The position numbers were made by a program, and so were the translations under genes. Positions 1 through 6,814 of a stretch of 13,810 nt of DNA are shown piece after piece; position 1 is the first letter of the stretch; every line of letters begins with the position of its first letter. The notes under the pieces are model-generated. The model searched no databases and was not told the DNA's origin. It saw nothing but the letters and a program-made list of their open reading frames with translations. Source of the stretch: Bacteroidota bacterium (GTDB lineage Bacteria; Bacteroidota; Ignavibacteria; Ignavibacteriales; Melioribacteraceae); contig JAEXUB010000229.1 in assembly GCA_023453125.1 (NCBI GenBank), positions 1-13,810 on the forward strand, given 5' to 3'.

Positions 1-1161
1 GGCTACGTCTGCAGTCTGGGCGCTCTGCTCCTGTGCTCCTGCGGCCAATTCTTCAGTAGTTGAAGAGATTTCGGAACTGGCGCCGGCAGCCAGCTTTGCA
101 ACCTCGGTTACATTGCTAATGAGTTCACGCAGATTGCCGGCCGCTACGTTGAAACCGTGAAAAAGTTTTCCGATATCGTCCCCGCTGTTGTCAATATTCA
201 GGCTAACGGTCATATCCCCCTGTGCAAATTTATCCATTTCAACAAGCATCAGCCGGGCGCTGTTAGCCAGATATTCCTTCTGTTTATTTGCGGCCTCTTC
301 AGCCTGCTGTGCTTTTAATGAAGCCTCTTCTGCCTCCCCGGTCTTCTTCTTTATTTGATCCATTGAAGTACGGATATTTTCAACCATCTTGCCGAATGAT
401 GAGGCAAGGCTGCCTATCTCATCTGTCGAATTGATATCAAGTACAACGTTAATATCTCCCTGCGCTACTTTCTGGGCAGCGCTGTCTATAGACCTGATTT
501 TCTTCGAAATGAATCGGGCAATAAAGACTCCCATTGCAACCGATAATGCCGCAGCCACAAGCATTATGAGCAATAGGGTATTTGTCATATCCGATAATAT
601 TTCATCAATATCGTCAACATAAATACCCGTTCCTAAAATCCAGTTAAACCCCTTGTGAAGTTTTACATAGGTAGTCTTCGGAACCGGTTTATCAACTCCT
701 GGCTTAGGCCACATATAATTAACAAATCCCTCTCCGCTCTTTGCGGTAACCGCACTCATTTCACGGAATAAGTAAATTCCATTTGGATCCTTGTTATCTC
801 TTAATGAGGTCCCTTCGAGCTTTGGCTGAATTGGATGAAGAATACAGAGTTGGTCAGGGTCAATCATAAAGAAATATTGTTCCTTATCGTATCTGATTAC
901 TCGTAATGAGGCAATTACCTTGGATTGAGCCTCTGCCAGCGGCATTTCCCCCGACGTAACTTTTGAATAATACTGTTCCATTATTCCAAAGGCTACATCT
1001 GTCGTATTCCTTAGGCTTGTTTCTTTTTCGTGTTCAATCTGCTTTCTAAGGTTTGGAATGTATTGAATGTATAAGAATAGTATAAAAATTACAATTACAA
1101 ACCCGACAAGCGATATTATTTTATTAAAAATATTCCAGTTTTTGAAATTTAATCTGTCCAT
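1..1161 (-). CDS. Methyl-accepting chemotaxis protein, C-terminus outside window
   Basis: The frame is open from ATG at 1161 to the window edge, giving 387 residues. A short cytoplasmic start is followed by a first membrane span (about residues 15-33), a periplasmic single Cache domain (about 40-185) with the WPKPG motif and a GTGIYVDD ending typical of sCache_2, and a second span (about 193-215). A first HAMP domain (about 215-267), a coiled linker rich in Glu, Ala and Gln, and a second HAMP-like unit (about 300-350) follow. The last visible residues (SSTTEELAAGAQEQSAQ) begin the MCP signalling helix, so the methylation and CheA/CheW-binding tip lies beyond position 1. An AAAGGG ribosome site sits six bases before the ATG. 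Family knowledge: Cache MCPs bind small ligands such as organic acids outside the membrane and control the chemotaxis kinase; the ligand here cannot be told. No other chemotaxis gene is seen in the window. Confidence 0.93.
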   Translation of the reverse strand, partial: MDRLNFKNWNIFNKIISLVGFVIVIFILFLYIQYIPNLRKQIEHEKETSLRNTTDVAFGIMEQYYSKVTSGEMPLAEAQSKVIASLRVIRYDKEQYFFMIDPDQLCILHPIQPKLEGTSLRDNKDPNGIYLFREMSAVTAKSGEGFVNYMWPKPGVDKPVPKTTYVKLHKGFNWILGTGIYVDDIDEILSDMTNTLLLIMLVAAALSVAMGVFIARFISKKIRSIDSAAQKVAQGDINVVLDINSTDEIGSLASSFGKMVENIRTSMDQIKKKTGEAEEASLKAQQAEEAANKQKEYLANSARLMLVEMDKFAQGDMTVSLNIDNSGDDIGKLFHGFNVAAGNLRELISNVTEVAKLAAGASSEISSTTEELAAGAQEQSAQTADVA

Positions 1162-1325
1162 ATTTTACCCTTTTCGATGATTTTATTGAATATTATCGCA
1201 ATAGTTTCAATATAGTTTAACTTAAATCTAAAGTTTAAATGCTTATAATATAATAAGTTATAGATTTTTTTCCCCCGAGGGTAAAAATATTGGGGAAATA
1301 ATGTTTTCCGGTTATCGGACAGGTC
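1162..1325. other. AT-rich intergenic region upstream of the chemoreceptor gene
   Basis: This 164-bp gap lies between the stop of the REC-PAS kinase and the chemoreceptor start, both on the minus strand. It should hold the chemoreceptor promoter and the end of the kinase transcript. A 7-bp inverted repeat (TTTCCCC at 1269-1275, GGGGAAA at 1292-1298) is present, but on the minus strand it is followed by A residues, so it is not a convincing intrinsic terminator. I see no sigma54-type GG-N10-GC element and no clear -35/-10 pair. Confidence 0.4.
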
Positions 1326-2816
1326 TTAATTTTTAAATTCGAGCCGGAAAGTAGAGCCTTTTCCCTTTTCGCTCTGGACTGAGATATCTATACTATTCAA
1401 CTCGCAATATTTCTTTACAAGGGCGAGCCCCAATCCATTGCCTTCAAATTTTCTTGTATAGCCCTGCTCTTCCTGAATAAAGGGCTTAAAGAGATTCTGC
1501 TGGTATTCATCCGAAATCCCGATACCGGTATCGGCCACTTCTACAGCCAGGCGGTTCTGTACTCTTTTAATAATAACTTTGATGGCCCCTTTTTCAGTAT
1601 ATTTCAGGGCATTATCGAATATATTAGCAAATATCTGGGTAGCAGAATATTCATCTACAAATACCTGGGCATCTAAAGTTTCATTTATTATTGTGAAATC
1701 AAGATTTTTCTTATCCGCCACATGCTGGTATTCCTGAAAGACCGGGTCAATTATATTCTGATACAAATCGATCTTTTTCGGCTTAAATTCATAAGATGCA
1801 GTCTGCAGCTCGGACATATTAAGAATCAAATCAATTGTTCTTATAATTCTTCTTCCTGCTCCTTCCATAACATTAAAGCTTTCAGTAAGCTCCTGAGTAA
1901 TATTACTTTCCACTTCTGCGCGGATTAGTCCCATAAAACTTAACAGAACGTTTATAGGAGAACGGATTTCGTGTGACATTTGGGCAAGGAATTCCGATTT
2001 AAGCTTATCGGACATAATCGCCTTTTCCTTTGCGAAGATAAGCTCCTCCTCCATACTCTTTCTCTTTGTAATATCATCCCTGACAATCAGATAATGGGTA
2101 ATGTTCTTCTCATTATCTTTAATCGGATTAATTGACACGTCTTCCCAGTAGGATTCATCCGACTTCCGGCTATTAAGAATTTCCCCTTTCCATTCATTTT
2201 CCTGCAAAAGCGTTTTATGAAGGAGTCTAAAGGATTCAGATCTCGGGTTCTCCACGTCAAAGAAGATCGACTTAGTTCCAATTACTTCAGAGGCTGAATA
2301 ACCTGTAATTTTAGAGTATTTAGGGTTTACATACTCAATTATTCCTTTAGTATCCGTAATTTCAATTGCAGAAGGGCTTTGAACAACAACGAGGGAGAGT
2401 TTTCTAATTTCCTCCTCGGCTTTCTTTCTTTCTCTTCTTATTTCAACTTCTCTCAATTCCCTTTCAATTGCAGGAACAAGACGGTCAAGTTTATCTTTCA
2501 TCAGATAATCGTGAGCCCCCTGTTTCATCGCATTAACCGCAACTTCTTCTCCAATAGTACCGGAAACAATAAGGAAAGGGATATCAAGTTTAGATTCGTT
2601 GTAAATTTTAAGTGCAGAAATGCCGTCAAATTTAGGAAGAGCAAAGTCGGAAATAATCACATCCCAATTTTTTTTAAGTATTTCCTCTCTAAGCTTTTCT
2701 CCTGTGTCAACTCTTGTAATTTCAGGATCGAATCCGTCAATTTTGAGCTTTCGGGTTAAAAGGAATGCATCGTCTTCAGAATCTTCTATAAGCAGTACTT
2801 TAAGCGGTTTCCCCAT
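1326..2816 (-). CDS. Hybrid histidine kinase: REC-PAS-HisKA-HATPase
   Basis: This is a soluble 496-residue sensor kinase with an N-terminal receiver and no membrane span. The receiver (about 1-125) has acidic residues E11 and D12, phospho-acceptor D57 in SDFALPKFDG, S85 and K107. A PAS domain (about 140-250) ends in the usual VRDDITKRK linker. HisKA carries the phosphorylated H282 in SHEIRSP. The ATPase domain has the N box around N402, the G1 box DTGIG (429-433) and the G2 box GNGLGLA (459-465), so it should be catalytically active. The gene lies 20 bp behind the Rcp1-like regulator and is probably co-transcribed with it. The receiver at the front suggests that it accepts phosphate from another kinase, or that the upstream regulator and this protein form a relay. 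The PAS ligand is unknown and no haem- or flavin-binding motif is recognisable. The ribosome site before ATG 2816 is weak. Confidence 0.93.
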   Translation of the reverse strand: MGKPLKVLLIEDSEDDAFLLTRKLKIDGFDPEITRVDTGEKLREEILKKNWDVIISDFALPKFDGISALKIYNESKLDIPFLIVSGTIGEEVAVNAMKQGAHDYLMKDKLDRLVPAIERELREVEIRRERKKAEEEIRKLSLVVVQSPSAIEITDTKGIIEYVNPKYSKITGYSASEVIGTKSIFFDVENPRSESFRLLHKTLLQENEWKGEILNSRKSDESYWEDVSINPIKDNEKNITHYLIVRDDITKRKSMEEELIFAKEKAIMSDKLKSEFLAQMSHEIRSPINVLLSFMGLIRAEVESNITQELTESFNVMEGAGRRIIRTIDLILNMSELQTASYEFKPKKIDLYQNIIDPVFQEYQHVADKKNLDFTIINETLDAQVFVDEYSATQIFANIFDNALKYTEKGAIKVIIKRVQNRLAVEVADTGIGISDEYQQNLFKPFIQEEQGYTRKFEGNGLGLALVKKYCELNSIDISVQSEKGKGSTFRLEFKN

Positions 2817-2836
2817 TTTTAATCCGATTTAAATTA

Positions 2837-3277
2837 CTAAATGTGATTAGGTGTTTCGTTTAACACCAGCCAGTAAACTCCAAGCTCCCTGATTGCATCG
2901 GAAAACTGTTCAAAATCAACCGGTTTTCTTATATAACTGTTTGCATATAGTTCGTAACTCTTCAAAATATCTTTTTCTTCCGAGGAAGAGGTCAAAATAA
3001 TCACAGGTATCAATTGTGTCCTGTTGTCTGATTTGATAATCTTTAGAACTTCAAGCCCGTCAATTTTCGGAAGTTTCAAATCAAGAAGGATTAATTCCGG
3101 GTTCACACTTTTATCCCTTTTGGCATACTCACCCCTTGCAAATAGATAATCGAGTGCAGCTTCCCCGTCCCTAACTACAACAACTTCATTCAGAATATTG
3201 TTTTTTTTAAAGGCTTTCAGGGTTAAAGCCTCATCATCCGGGTTATCTTCTACAAGTAATATTGTTCTTTTTTTCAT
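2837..3277 (-). CDS. Rcp1-like single-domain response regulator
   Basis: This is a stand-alone receiver of 146 residues with no output domain. All key residues are visible: acidic pair E10/D11, phospho-acceptor D66 in LLDLKLPKIDG, T96 and K118 in IRKP. The longer loop between beta2 and alpha2 (DYLFARGEYAKRD) and the C-terminal LGVYWLVLNETP are hallmarks of the Rcp1 family, best known as partners of cyanobacterial phytochrome kinases and common next to REC-PAS kinases in many Bacteroidota. No phytochrome or other photosensor gene is in the window. The gene is first in an apparent two-gene unit with the REC-PAS kinase 20 bp downstream. It probably acts by passing phosphate or by binding a kinase, not by binding DNA. 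The ribosome site upstream of ATG 3277 is poor. Confidence 0.93.
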   Translation of the reverse strand: MKKRTILLVEDNPDDEALTLKAFKKNNILNEVVVVRDGEAALDYLFARGEYAKRDKSVNPELILLDLKLPKIDGLEVLKIIKSDNRTQLIPVIILTSSSEEKDILKSYELYANSYIRKPVDFEQFSDAIRELGVYWLVLNETPNHI

Positions 3278-3507
3278 ATGTCACTGCCGTCAGAAATCAG
3301 AATTTTGCAGGAATTAGAATTAATATACTACCAAAAAGGGATAAAAACAGAAAAAAATGATAAAAAAAAGAGTTTTTCAATAAATATACTCGAAAAATAA
3401 ATTCGAATGTTTAGCTGAAAAACTCTTTAAACCTCGTAATTGAGGAATCAGTATATCTTAAAATTAAGAGTGTGAACTCCAATTAATGATAAAACCGGAA
3501 ATTATGC
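3278..3507. other. AT-rich intergenic region with a long inverted repeat
   Basis: This 230-bp stretch lies between the small membrane protein gene and the Rcp1-like regulator, both on the minus strand. It holds the inverted repeat at 3367-3428 (listed separately) and a weak four-pair hairpin at 3432-3445. The promoter of the regulator is expected between about 3290 and 3360, where the minus strand is T-rich with a TATATTAAT stretch, but no confident -35/-10 pair can be assigned. Confidence 0.4.
3367..3428 (-). terminator. 13-bp perfect inverted repeat, possible terminator
   Basis: AAAGAGTTTTTCA at 3367-3379 is exactly reverse-complementary to TGAAAAACTCTTT at 3416-3428. Between the arms is a 36-nt spacer that contains a smaller TCGAA/TTCGA hairpin (3390-3394 and 3402-3406). 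On the minus strand the second arm runs straight into further T residues, as in an intrinsic terminator for the pyrophosphatase and small-protein transcript. The AT-rich stem and long loop make it atypical, so a recombination or regulatory palindrome is an alternative. Confidence 0.45.
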
Positions 3508-3660
3508 TTATTCAAAGAAGAAATAAATCATTGAAAAAAGGAATAAAAGCATACAAATGCCGATTAAACTGATTAATACATAAAACGAAAAGCTGCTTTT
3601 TGTATCGGCTGCAACAGCTGTTTCATTTTGTCCGCTCTTTTTAATTGTTTCTGTAGTCAT
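3508..3660 (-). CDS. Small single-span membrane protein (50 aa)
   Basis: This is a short reading frame from ATG 3660 to TAA 3508. It starts with MTTETIKKSGQNE, a polar charged segment of about 22 residues, followed by one strongly hydrophobic segment (about 24-49: FSFYVLISLIGICMLLFLFS and on) ending in Glu. The layout is a short cytoplasmic or periplasmic tail plus one transmembrane helix. It begins 28 bp after the pyrophosphatase stop on the same strand, so it is probably co-transcribed with it. The ribosome site is poor (AT-rich, with a GATAGATAGA run). I do not recognise a family. The polar-then-hydrophobic order and the sharp end after the helix argue for a real protein, but homologues are needed to be sure. 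Confidence 0.5.
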   Translation of the reverse strand: MTTETIKKSGQNETAVAADTKSSFSFYVLISLIGICMLLFLFSMIYFFFE

Positions 3661-3688
3661 TTTTCTATCTATCTATTAGTTTATATTT

Positions 3689-4240
3689 TCAATTATCTAT
3701 GAATTTTTCCTTATACAGCTCAATGCTGTTATGGATAACCTTAAAAGCCTCCTCTTTTCCGAGGAACTGCTCTACAAATACATTTTTATGTTCAAGCCTC
3801 TTATAATCTTCAAAGAATCGTTTAAGCTGAACCGTTGTGTGAGGCGGAAGATTAAAAATATCGTCTATGTAATTAACCGACATATCATTGGCTGCAACCG
3901 CAACAATCTTATCATCCTTTTCACTGTCGTCAATCATCGTCATTAAACCGATAACCTTCGCTTCAATGAGGCACAAAGGGTCAACTTCAACCGAGGAGAT
4001 TACCAGAATATCCAAAGGGTCCGAATCATCACAATAAGTCTGGGGTATAAATCCATAGTTAGCCGGATAATGAACAGAAGAAAAGAGAACCCGGTCCAGC
4101 TTAAGCAGGCCGCTCTCCTTGTCGAGCTCATATTTAGCCTGTGAGCCTTTCGGAATTTCAATAATCGAGTTCACATATTCCGGAATTTTCTTTCCGCAGC
4201 TTACGCTGTGCCACGGATTAAAATATTTTATTTCCTTCAT
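3689..4240 (-). CDS. ppa: Inorganic pyrophosphatase, family I
   Basis: This 183-residue cytoplasmic enzyme hydrolyses pyrophosphate to two phosphates, pulling biosynthetic reactions forward. The family I signature D-S-D-P-L-D (72-77) is present and supplies the metal-binding aspartates. Other active-site positions also match: E29 and K31 in EIPKG, K36-Y37-E38, R50, Y62 in NYGF, and the MIDDSEKDDK segment (102-111). The length fits bacterial family I enzymes (about 170-185 residues). An AAAGG ribosome site precedes ATG 4240. It lies 70 bp after the TPR protein gene, with an imperfect hairpin in between, so it may be read partly with the upstream operon or from its own promoter. It may be ordinary housekeeping, but its place beside a PstS-like lipoprotein makes a phosphate-related link worth noting. 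Confidence 0.95.
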   Translation of the reverse strand: MKEIKYFNPWHSVSCGKKIPEYVNSIIEIPKGSQAKYELDKESGLLKLDRVLFSSVHYPANYGFIPQTYCDDSDPLDILVISSVEVDPLCLIEAKVIGLMTMIDDSEKDDKIVAVAANDMSVNYIDDIFNLPPHTTVQLKRFFEDYKRLEHKNVFVEQFLGKEEAFKVIHNSIELYKEKFIDN

Positions 4241-4266
4241 TATACCTTTCCACCCAAAAATGTTTC

Positions 4267-4297
4267 AATCCGGAGAATATTTTCAATTCCCCGGATT
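4267..4297 (-). terminator. Imperfect GC-containing hairpin after the TPR gene
   Basis: On the minus strand AATCCGGGGAA (4297-4287) pairs with TTCTCCGGATT (4277-4267), with one G-T pair and a 9-nt loop. A run of five T residues (4260-4256) follows after six bases. It sits 13 bp after the TPR protein stop and 27 bp before the pyrophosphatase ATG. It fits a weak or attenuating terminator at the end of the TonB operon, or an mRNA-stabilising 3' hairpin. Confidence 0.5.
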
Positions 4298-4310
4298 TGA
4301 ATTTCTTCTA

Positions 4311-5711
4311 TTAGTCGGCACTCAGCCTTCGCAAGCCCTTCTTGACGTTTTCATCATTAGGATTAATTCTTGCTGCTCTCTTATAATAAGCTACAGCGTT
4401 ATCATAATCCTTAAGGTTTTCGTAGCAGGCTCCAATCATAACAAGCGAAGAAAGATCTTCCCCTTTATAAGCCATAGCTGTTTTAATATAAGGAATTGCG
4501 CCGCCCCAGTTTTTATTTGTATAAGCTCTGTAGCCGAGGAACATATTGATGGATACCGCAATTTCCTTATTCTGTCTTTCTTTACCGTCAATCATTCTTA
4601 ATATCTTATTATATACTTCAACCTTTCTTCCGAGTGAATCGAGTTTGTCATCGTCATAAACTTCGGCCAGGTTAATCCATCCGCTAACGGATGTATCGTA
4701 AACAGCCAGATAATCGGAGAATGCTTTCCGTGCGCCTTCCCAGTCTTTTTTAAGTTTATACGACCATGCTTTATAGAAAAGTGATTTTTCGTGTTTCGGA
4801 TCTAAAGCGAGTTTCTTATCAAAGAGTTCAATTGCCTTATCATATTCCTTTGCGCCGTATGCATTGTTTGCAAGTGTGAAAAATAGGTCCTTATTGCTCG
4901 GATCTTTATCTGCGGCTAATTTGTAATACTTAATGTTTAAGTCCCCTTTACCGAGAACGTTAGCAACATCCCCTGCAGTCTTAGCTTCATTTGAAGTAAG
5001 CACTGAATCGGGTACAAGCACAACATGCTTCATTGCCGCTTCATAATTCCTGGCAGGAATAGCAGACTGCCATGCAATTCTTCTCATTTCAACATCATTA
5101 GGATATTTTTCCAATCCTTTTTCGGCAATTTCCAATGCCTTAACCGGATTGTTAGCATCTCTGTATGCTTTAACGCAGTCTTTATAAATCTTAAGGTCAT
5201 CATAGAATTTAAGCGCTTTTTCGAGATAAAGCGCTGCATCGGCTTTATATTCTTTGGTCATATTGAAGATAGTACCAACCTTCAGATAAGCTTCTTTCTG
5301 AGTAGAATCTATCTTTGTAATTTCAAGGTACTTGTTAATGCTTTCTTTAATCTGGTTATTCTTGAAATACATATCGGCAAGGATATATTTTCTGCCGATA
5401 TTTTTTGCATCAACAAGTTCAGCTTCTTCGTAGTTTGATTTTGCATTATCAGTTACACCGAACTTATCCCACACCTTAGCGAGGAGATCATAAAGTTCAG
5501 CATCTTTTTTATGTTCTTTAATAATAAGAAGGATTTTCTGAGCCTCGCCCACCTGTCCTTTTTCAAATGCATCTTTGGCAACAGCAAATGCCTTGTTTGC
5601 ATTTTTATCCTTGTCAAAGGCTTTCAACGCATTGGCCGCAATATCCTGTGCGAACGATATTCCCGCAAAAAGGAATACGAACAAAACCGATTTTAATATC
5701 ATATTTTTCAT
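4311..5711 (-). CDS. Secreted tetratricopeptide repeat protein
   Basis: This protein of about 466 residues has a clear Sec signal peptide: Lys near the start, a hydrophobic core LFVFLFAG, then ISFAQ, with cleavage expected near residues 21-22. The rest is almost entirely helical TPR units of about 34 residues spaced along its length, for example FFTLANNAYGAKEYDKAIEL, SLFYKAWSYKLKKDWEGARK and the last one, GACYENLKDYDNAVAYYKRA. The product is therefore a periplasmic or outer-membrane-facing scaffold for protein-protein contacts. I chose ATG 5711 because GGTGAG lies four bases before it and it gives a normal signal peptide; an in-frame ATG at 5723 would add four residues. It is the last gene of the exbB operon, following the PstS-like lipoprotein by 15 bp (3 bp with the longer start). 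It may hold the lipoprotein and the TonB complex together; that is inference. Confidence 0.88.
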   Translation of the reverse strand: MKNMILKSVLFVFLFAGISFAQDIAANALKAFDKDKNANKAFAVAKDAFEKGQVGEAQKILLIIKEHKKDAELYDLLAKVWDKFGVTDNAKSNYEEAELVDAKNIGRKYILADMYFKNNQIKESINKYLEITKIDSTQKEAYLKVGTIFNMTKEYKADAALYLEKALKFYDDLKIYKDCVKAYRDANNPVKALEIAEKGLEKYPNDVEMRRIAWQSAIPARNYEAAMKHVVLVPDSVLTSNEAKTAGDVANVLGKGDLNIKYYKLAADKDPSNKDLFFTLANNAYGAKEYDKAIELFDKKLALDPKHEKSLFYKAWSYKLKKDWEGARKAFSDYLAVYDTSVSGWINLAEVYDDDKLDSLGRKVEVYNKILRMIDGKERQNKEIAVSINMFLGYRAYTNKNWGGAIPYIKTAMAYKGEDLSSLVMIGACYENLKDYDNAVAYYKRAARINPNDENVKKGLRRLSAD

Positions 5712-5726
5712 ATCACTCACCATTAT

Positions 5727-6596
5727 TTATTTTTGTTTCAATCTTACAGGAACAGTAGCAGGCCCTAAATTCTGTTTCAGAACCAGTCTCTGTCCGTCGT
5801 TCCCCGTCAAAAATGTCGCAAATCCGCCGCCGACTCCGGTAACAATTTCATTCGTAAAAATGAAACAGAGTTTAGACATAGGATAGGAACCGTTAACTAA
5901 AAAACCTTTGTGAGGCTCAAAATATTCTGGACCACCGGGAGAAGTCTCTTCTGAAGCCACTTTTAAAAATTTAAAGTCGGATGAATCCGCTATTACATTC
6001 AACGCTACGAGTCCCATTGAATTCGGAGTCTTTTTTACCTGCTCAAGTACTGCCTTTTCGCTTTCCATCAATTTAACATTAGCGGGATCTTTTCCTCCCA
6101 GAATTGCGGATTTTATATATTCATAAGTGCTCGAAATAAAGGGAGGCATAAAAATTTTATAGCTCCTGTCGGCCCCGTTGAGCATATCCTTAACCTCTTT
6201 CATCGAGATATTTTCCCTTTTATCCGATTTCTGCACTGCAAGAACAATTGCATCATAACAAAACTTAAACTGCTGGATTTCATCTTTTTTCTTTGCTTTT
6301 TCGATGTAAGCCAGTTCCTCCTCATTAAACCCCCTGCCGCAGAGATAAATTTTTATTTTGCCTTCAAACAGCTGAGGAATTCCTTCCCTGGCTGCAAGCT
6401 GAGTCATATTAACTTTAGCCTGGACGTAGGTCTTTTCGAATTCAGTTTTTGCCTCTTCAGCAAGTCTGAAAAGAGACTCATCCGAAGCCGCCTGCACTTC
6501 CCCTTTGGTAGGAGAATACTGTTTTTCGTAACAGGACAGAAGAAGAAAAGAACTGAAAACGAAGAACAAAGGAAGTATAAAAATTTTTTTATTCAT
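5727..6596 (-). CDS. PstS-like substrate-binding lipoprotein
   Basis: This 289-residue protein has a lipoprotein signal peptide: MNKK, a hydrophobic core, then lipobox L19-L20-S21-C22, so Cys22 should be lipidated. The body resembles the PstS-like periplasmic binding fold (PBP_like). Visible matches are an FKFCYDAIVLAVQKS segment (the usual 'DAIAVVV' strand), a Ser/Thr-containing loop PPFISSTYEYIKSAIL, SMGLVAL (the usual 'GIGYV' strand), and a late YPMSKLCFIFTN segment matching 'YPL.R.LY' of PstS proteins. Family knowledge: PstS binds phosphate for a PstCAB ABC permease, but no permease genes are present; instead the gene is embedded in an exbB-exbD-exbD-tonB operon. A role as ligand sensor or binding partner of a TonB-driven system is inferred; phosphate as ligand is not proven. 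Its ATG overlaps the end of the upstream 70-residue gene by 8 bp, with a strong GGAGGGG ribosome site seven bases upstream. Confidence 0.82.
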   Translation of the reverse strand: MNKKIFILPLFFVFSSFLLLSCYEKQYSPTKGEVQAASDESLFRLAEEAKTEFEKTYVQAKVNMTQLAAREGIPQLFEGKIKIYLCGRGFNEEELAYIEKAKKKDEIQQFKFCYDAIVLAVQKSDKRENISMKEVKDMLNGADRSYKIFMPPFISSTYEYIKSAILGGKDPANVKLMESEKAVLEQVKKTPNSMGLVALNVIADSSDFKFLKVASEETSPGGPEYFEPHKGFLVNGSYPMSKLCFIFTNEIVTGVGGGFATFLTGNDGQRLVLKQNLGPATVPVRLKQK

Positions 6597-6801
6597 TGAA
6601 TTTCCCCTCCCTCTTTGAATTTTTATGTTTCATATAAGTATGAAGAATCCTAAAAATTCCGTAAAGGAAAAAGACTACGGCCATTATCATTTTCAAATGG
6701 CCGTAGTCTTCAGGTACCCAATTCGTTGTTAAAACTGCCACCCCCATAGCTACGAAGAGAGCACCTGTTGTATAAGCAATATATATAAATATCTTATTCA
6801 C
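6589..6801 (-). CDS. Small two-span membrane protein in the TonB operon
   Basis: This 70-residue protein starts with GTG at 6801; there is no upstream ATG in frame and the next Met is at residue 19, inside the first helix. Two hydrophobic helices are visible (about 4-26 and 37-55) joined by a short polar loop with NWVPEDYGH. The C-terminal tail is strongly basic (KHKNSKREGK), which suggests that both ends are in the cytoplasm. It begins 13 bp after the tonB stop and its last codons overlap the PstS-like gene, so translation is probably coupled. The ribosome site is weak, in keeping with coupling. I do not recognise a named family. It may be an accessory subunit of the ExbB-ExbD-TonB complex or of the lipoprotein; context is the only evidence. 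Confidence 0.8.
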   Translation of the reverse strand: MNKIFIYIAYTTGALFVAMGVAVLTTNWVPEDYGHLKMIMAVVFFLYGIFRILHTYMKHKNSKREGKFNE

Positions 6802-6814
6802 GTCCGTAAATAAT

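Noticed and set aside
1269..1298. 7-bp inverted repeat TTTCCCC / GGGGAAA as terminator of the REC-PAS kinase gene
   Set aside because: On the minus strand the stem is followed by A residues, and the loop is 16 nt, so it does not fit an intrinsic terminator.
2379..2759. 126-codon open frame on the plus strand
   Set aside because: It lies entirely antisense to the receiver and linker of the REC-PAS kinase, which shows complete domain motifs; it has no recognisable domain or ribosome site.
4119..4601. 160-codon open frame on the plus strand
   Set aside because: It is antisense to the pyrophosphatase start and the TPR protein end and spans the hairpin between them; its Phe/Ile/Ser-rich content is typical of a shadow frame.
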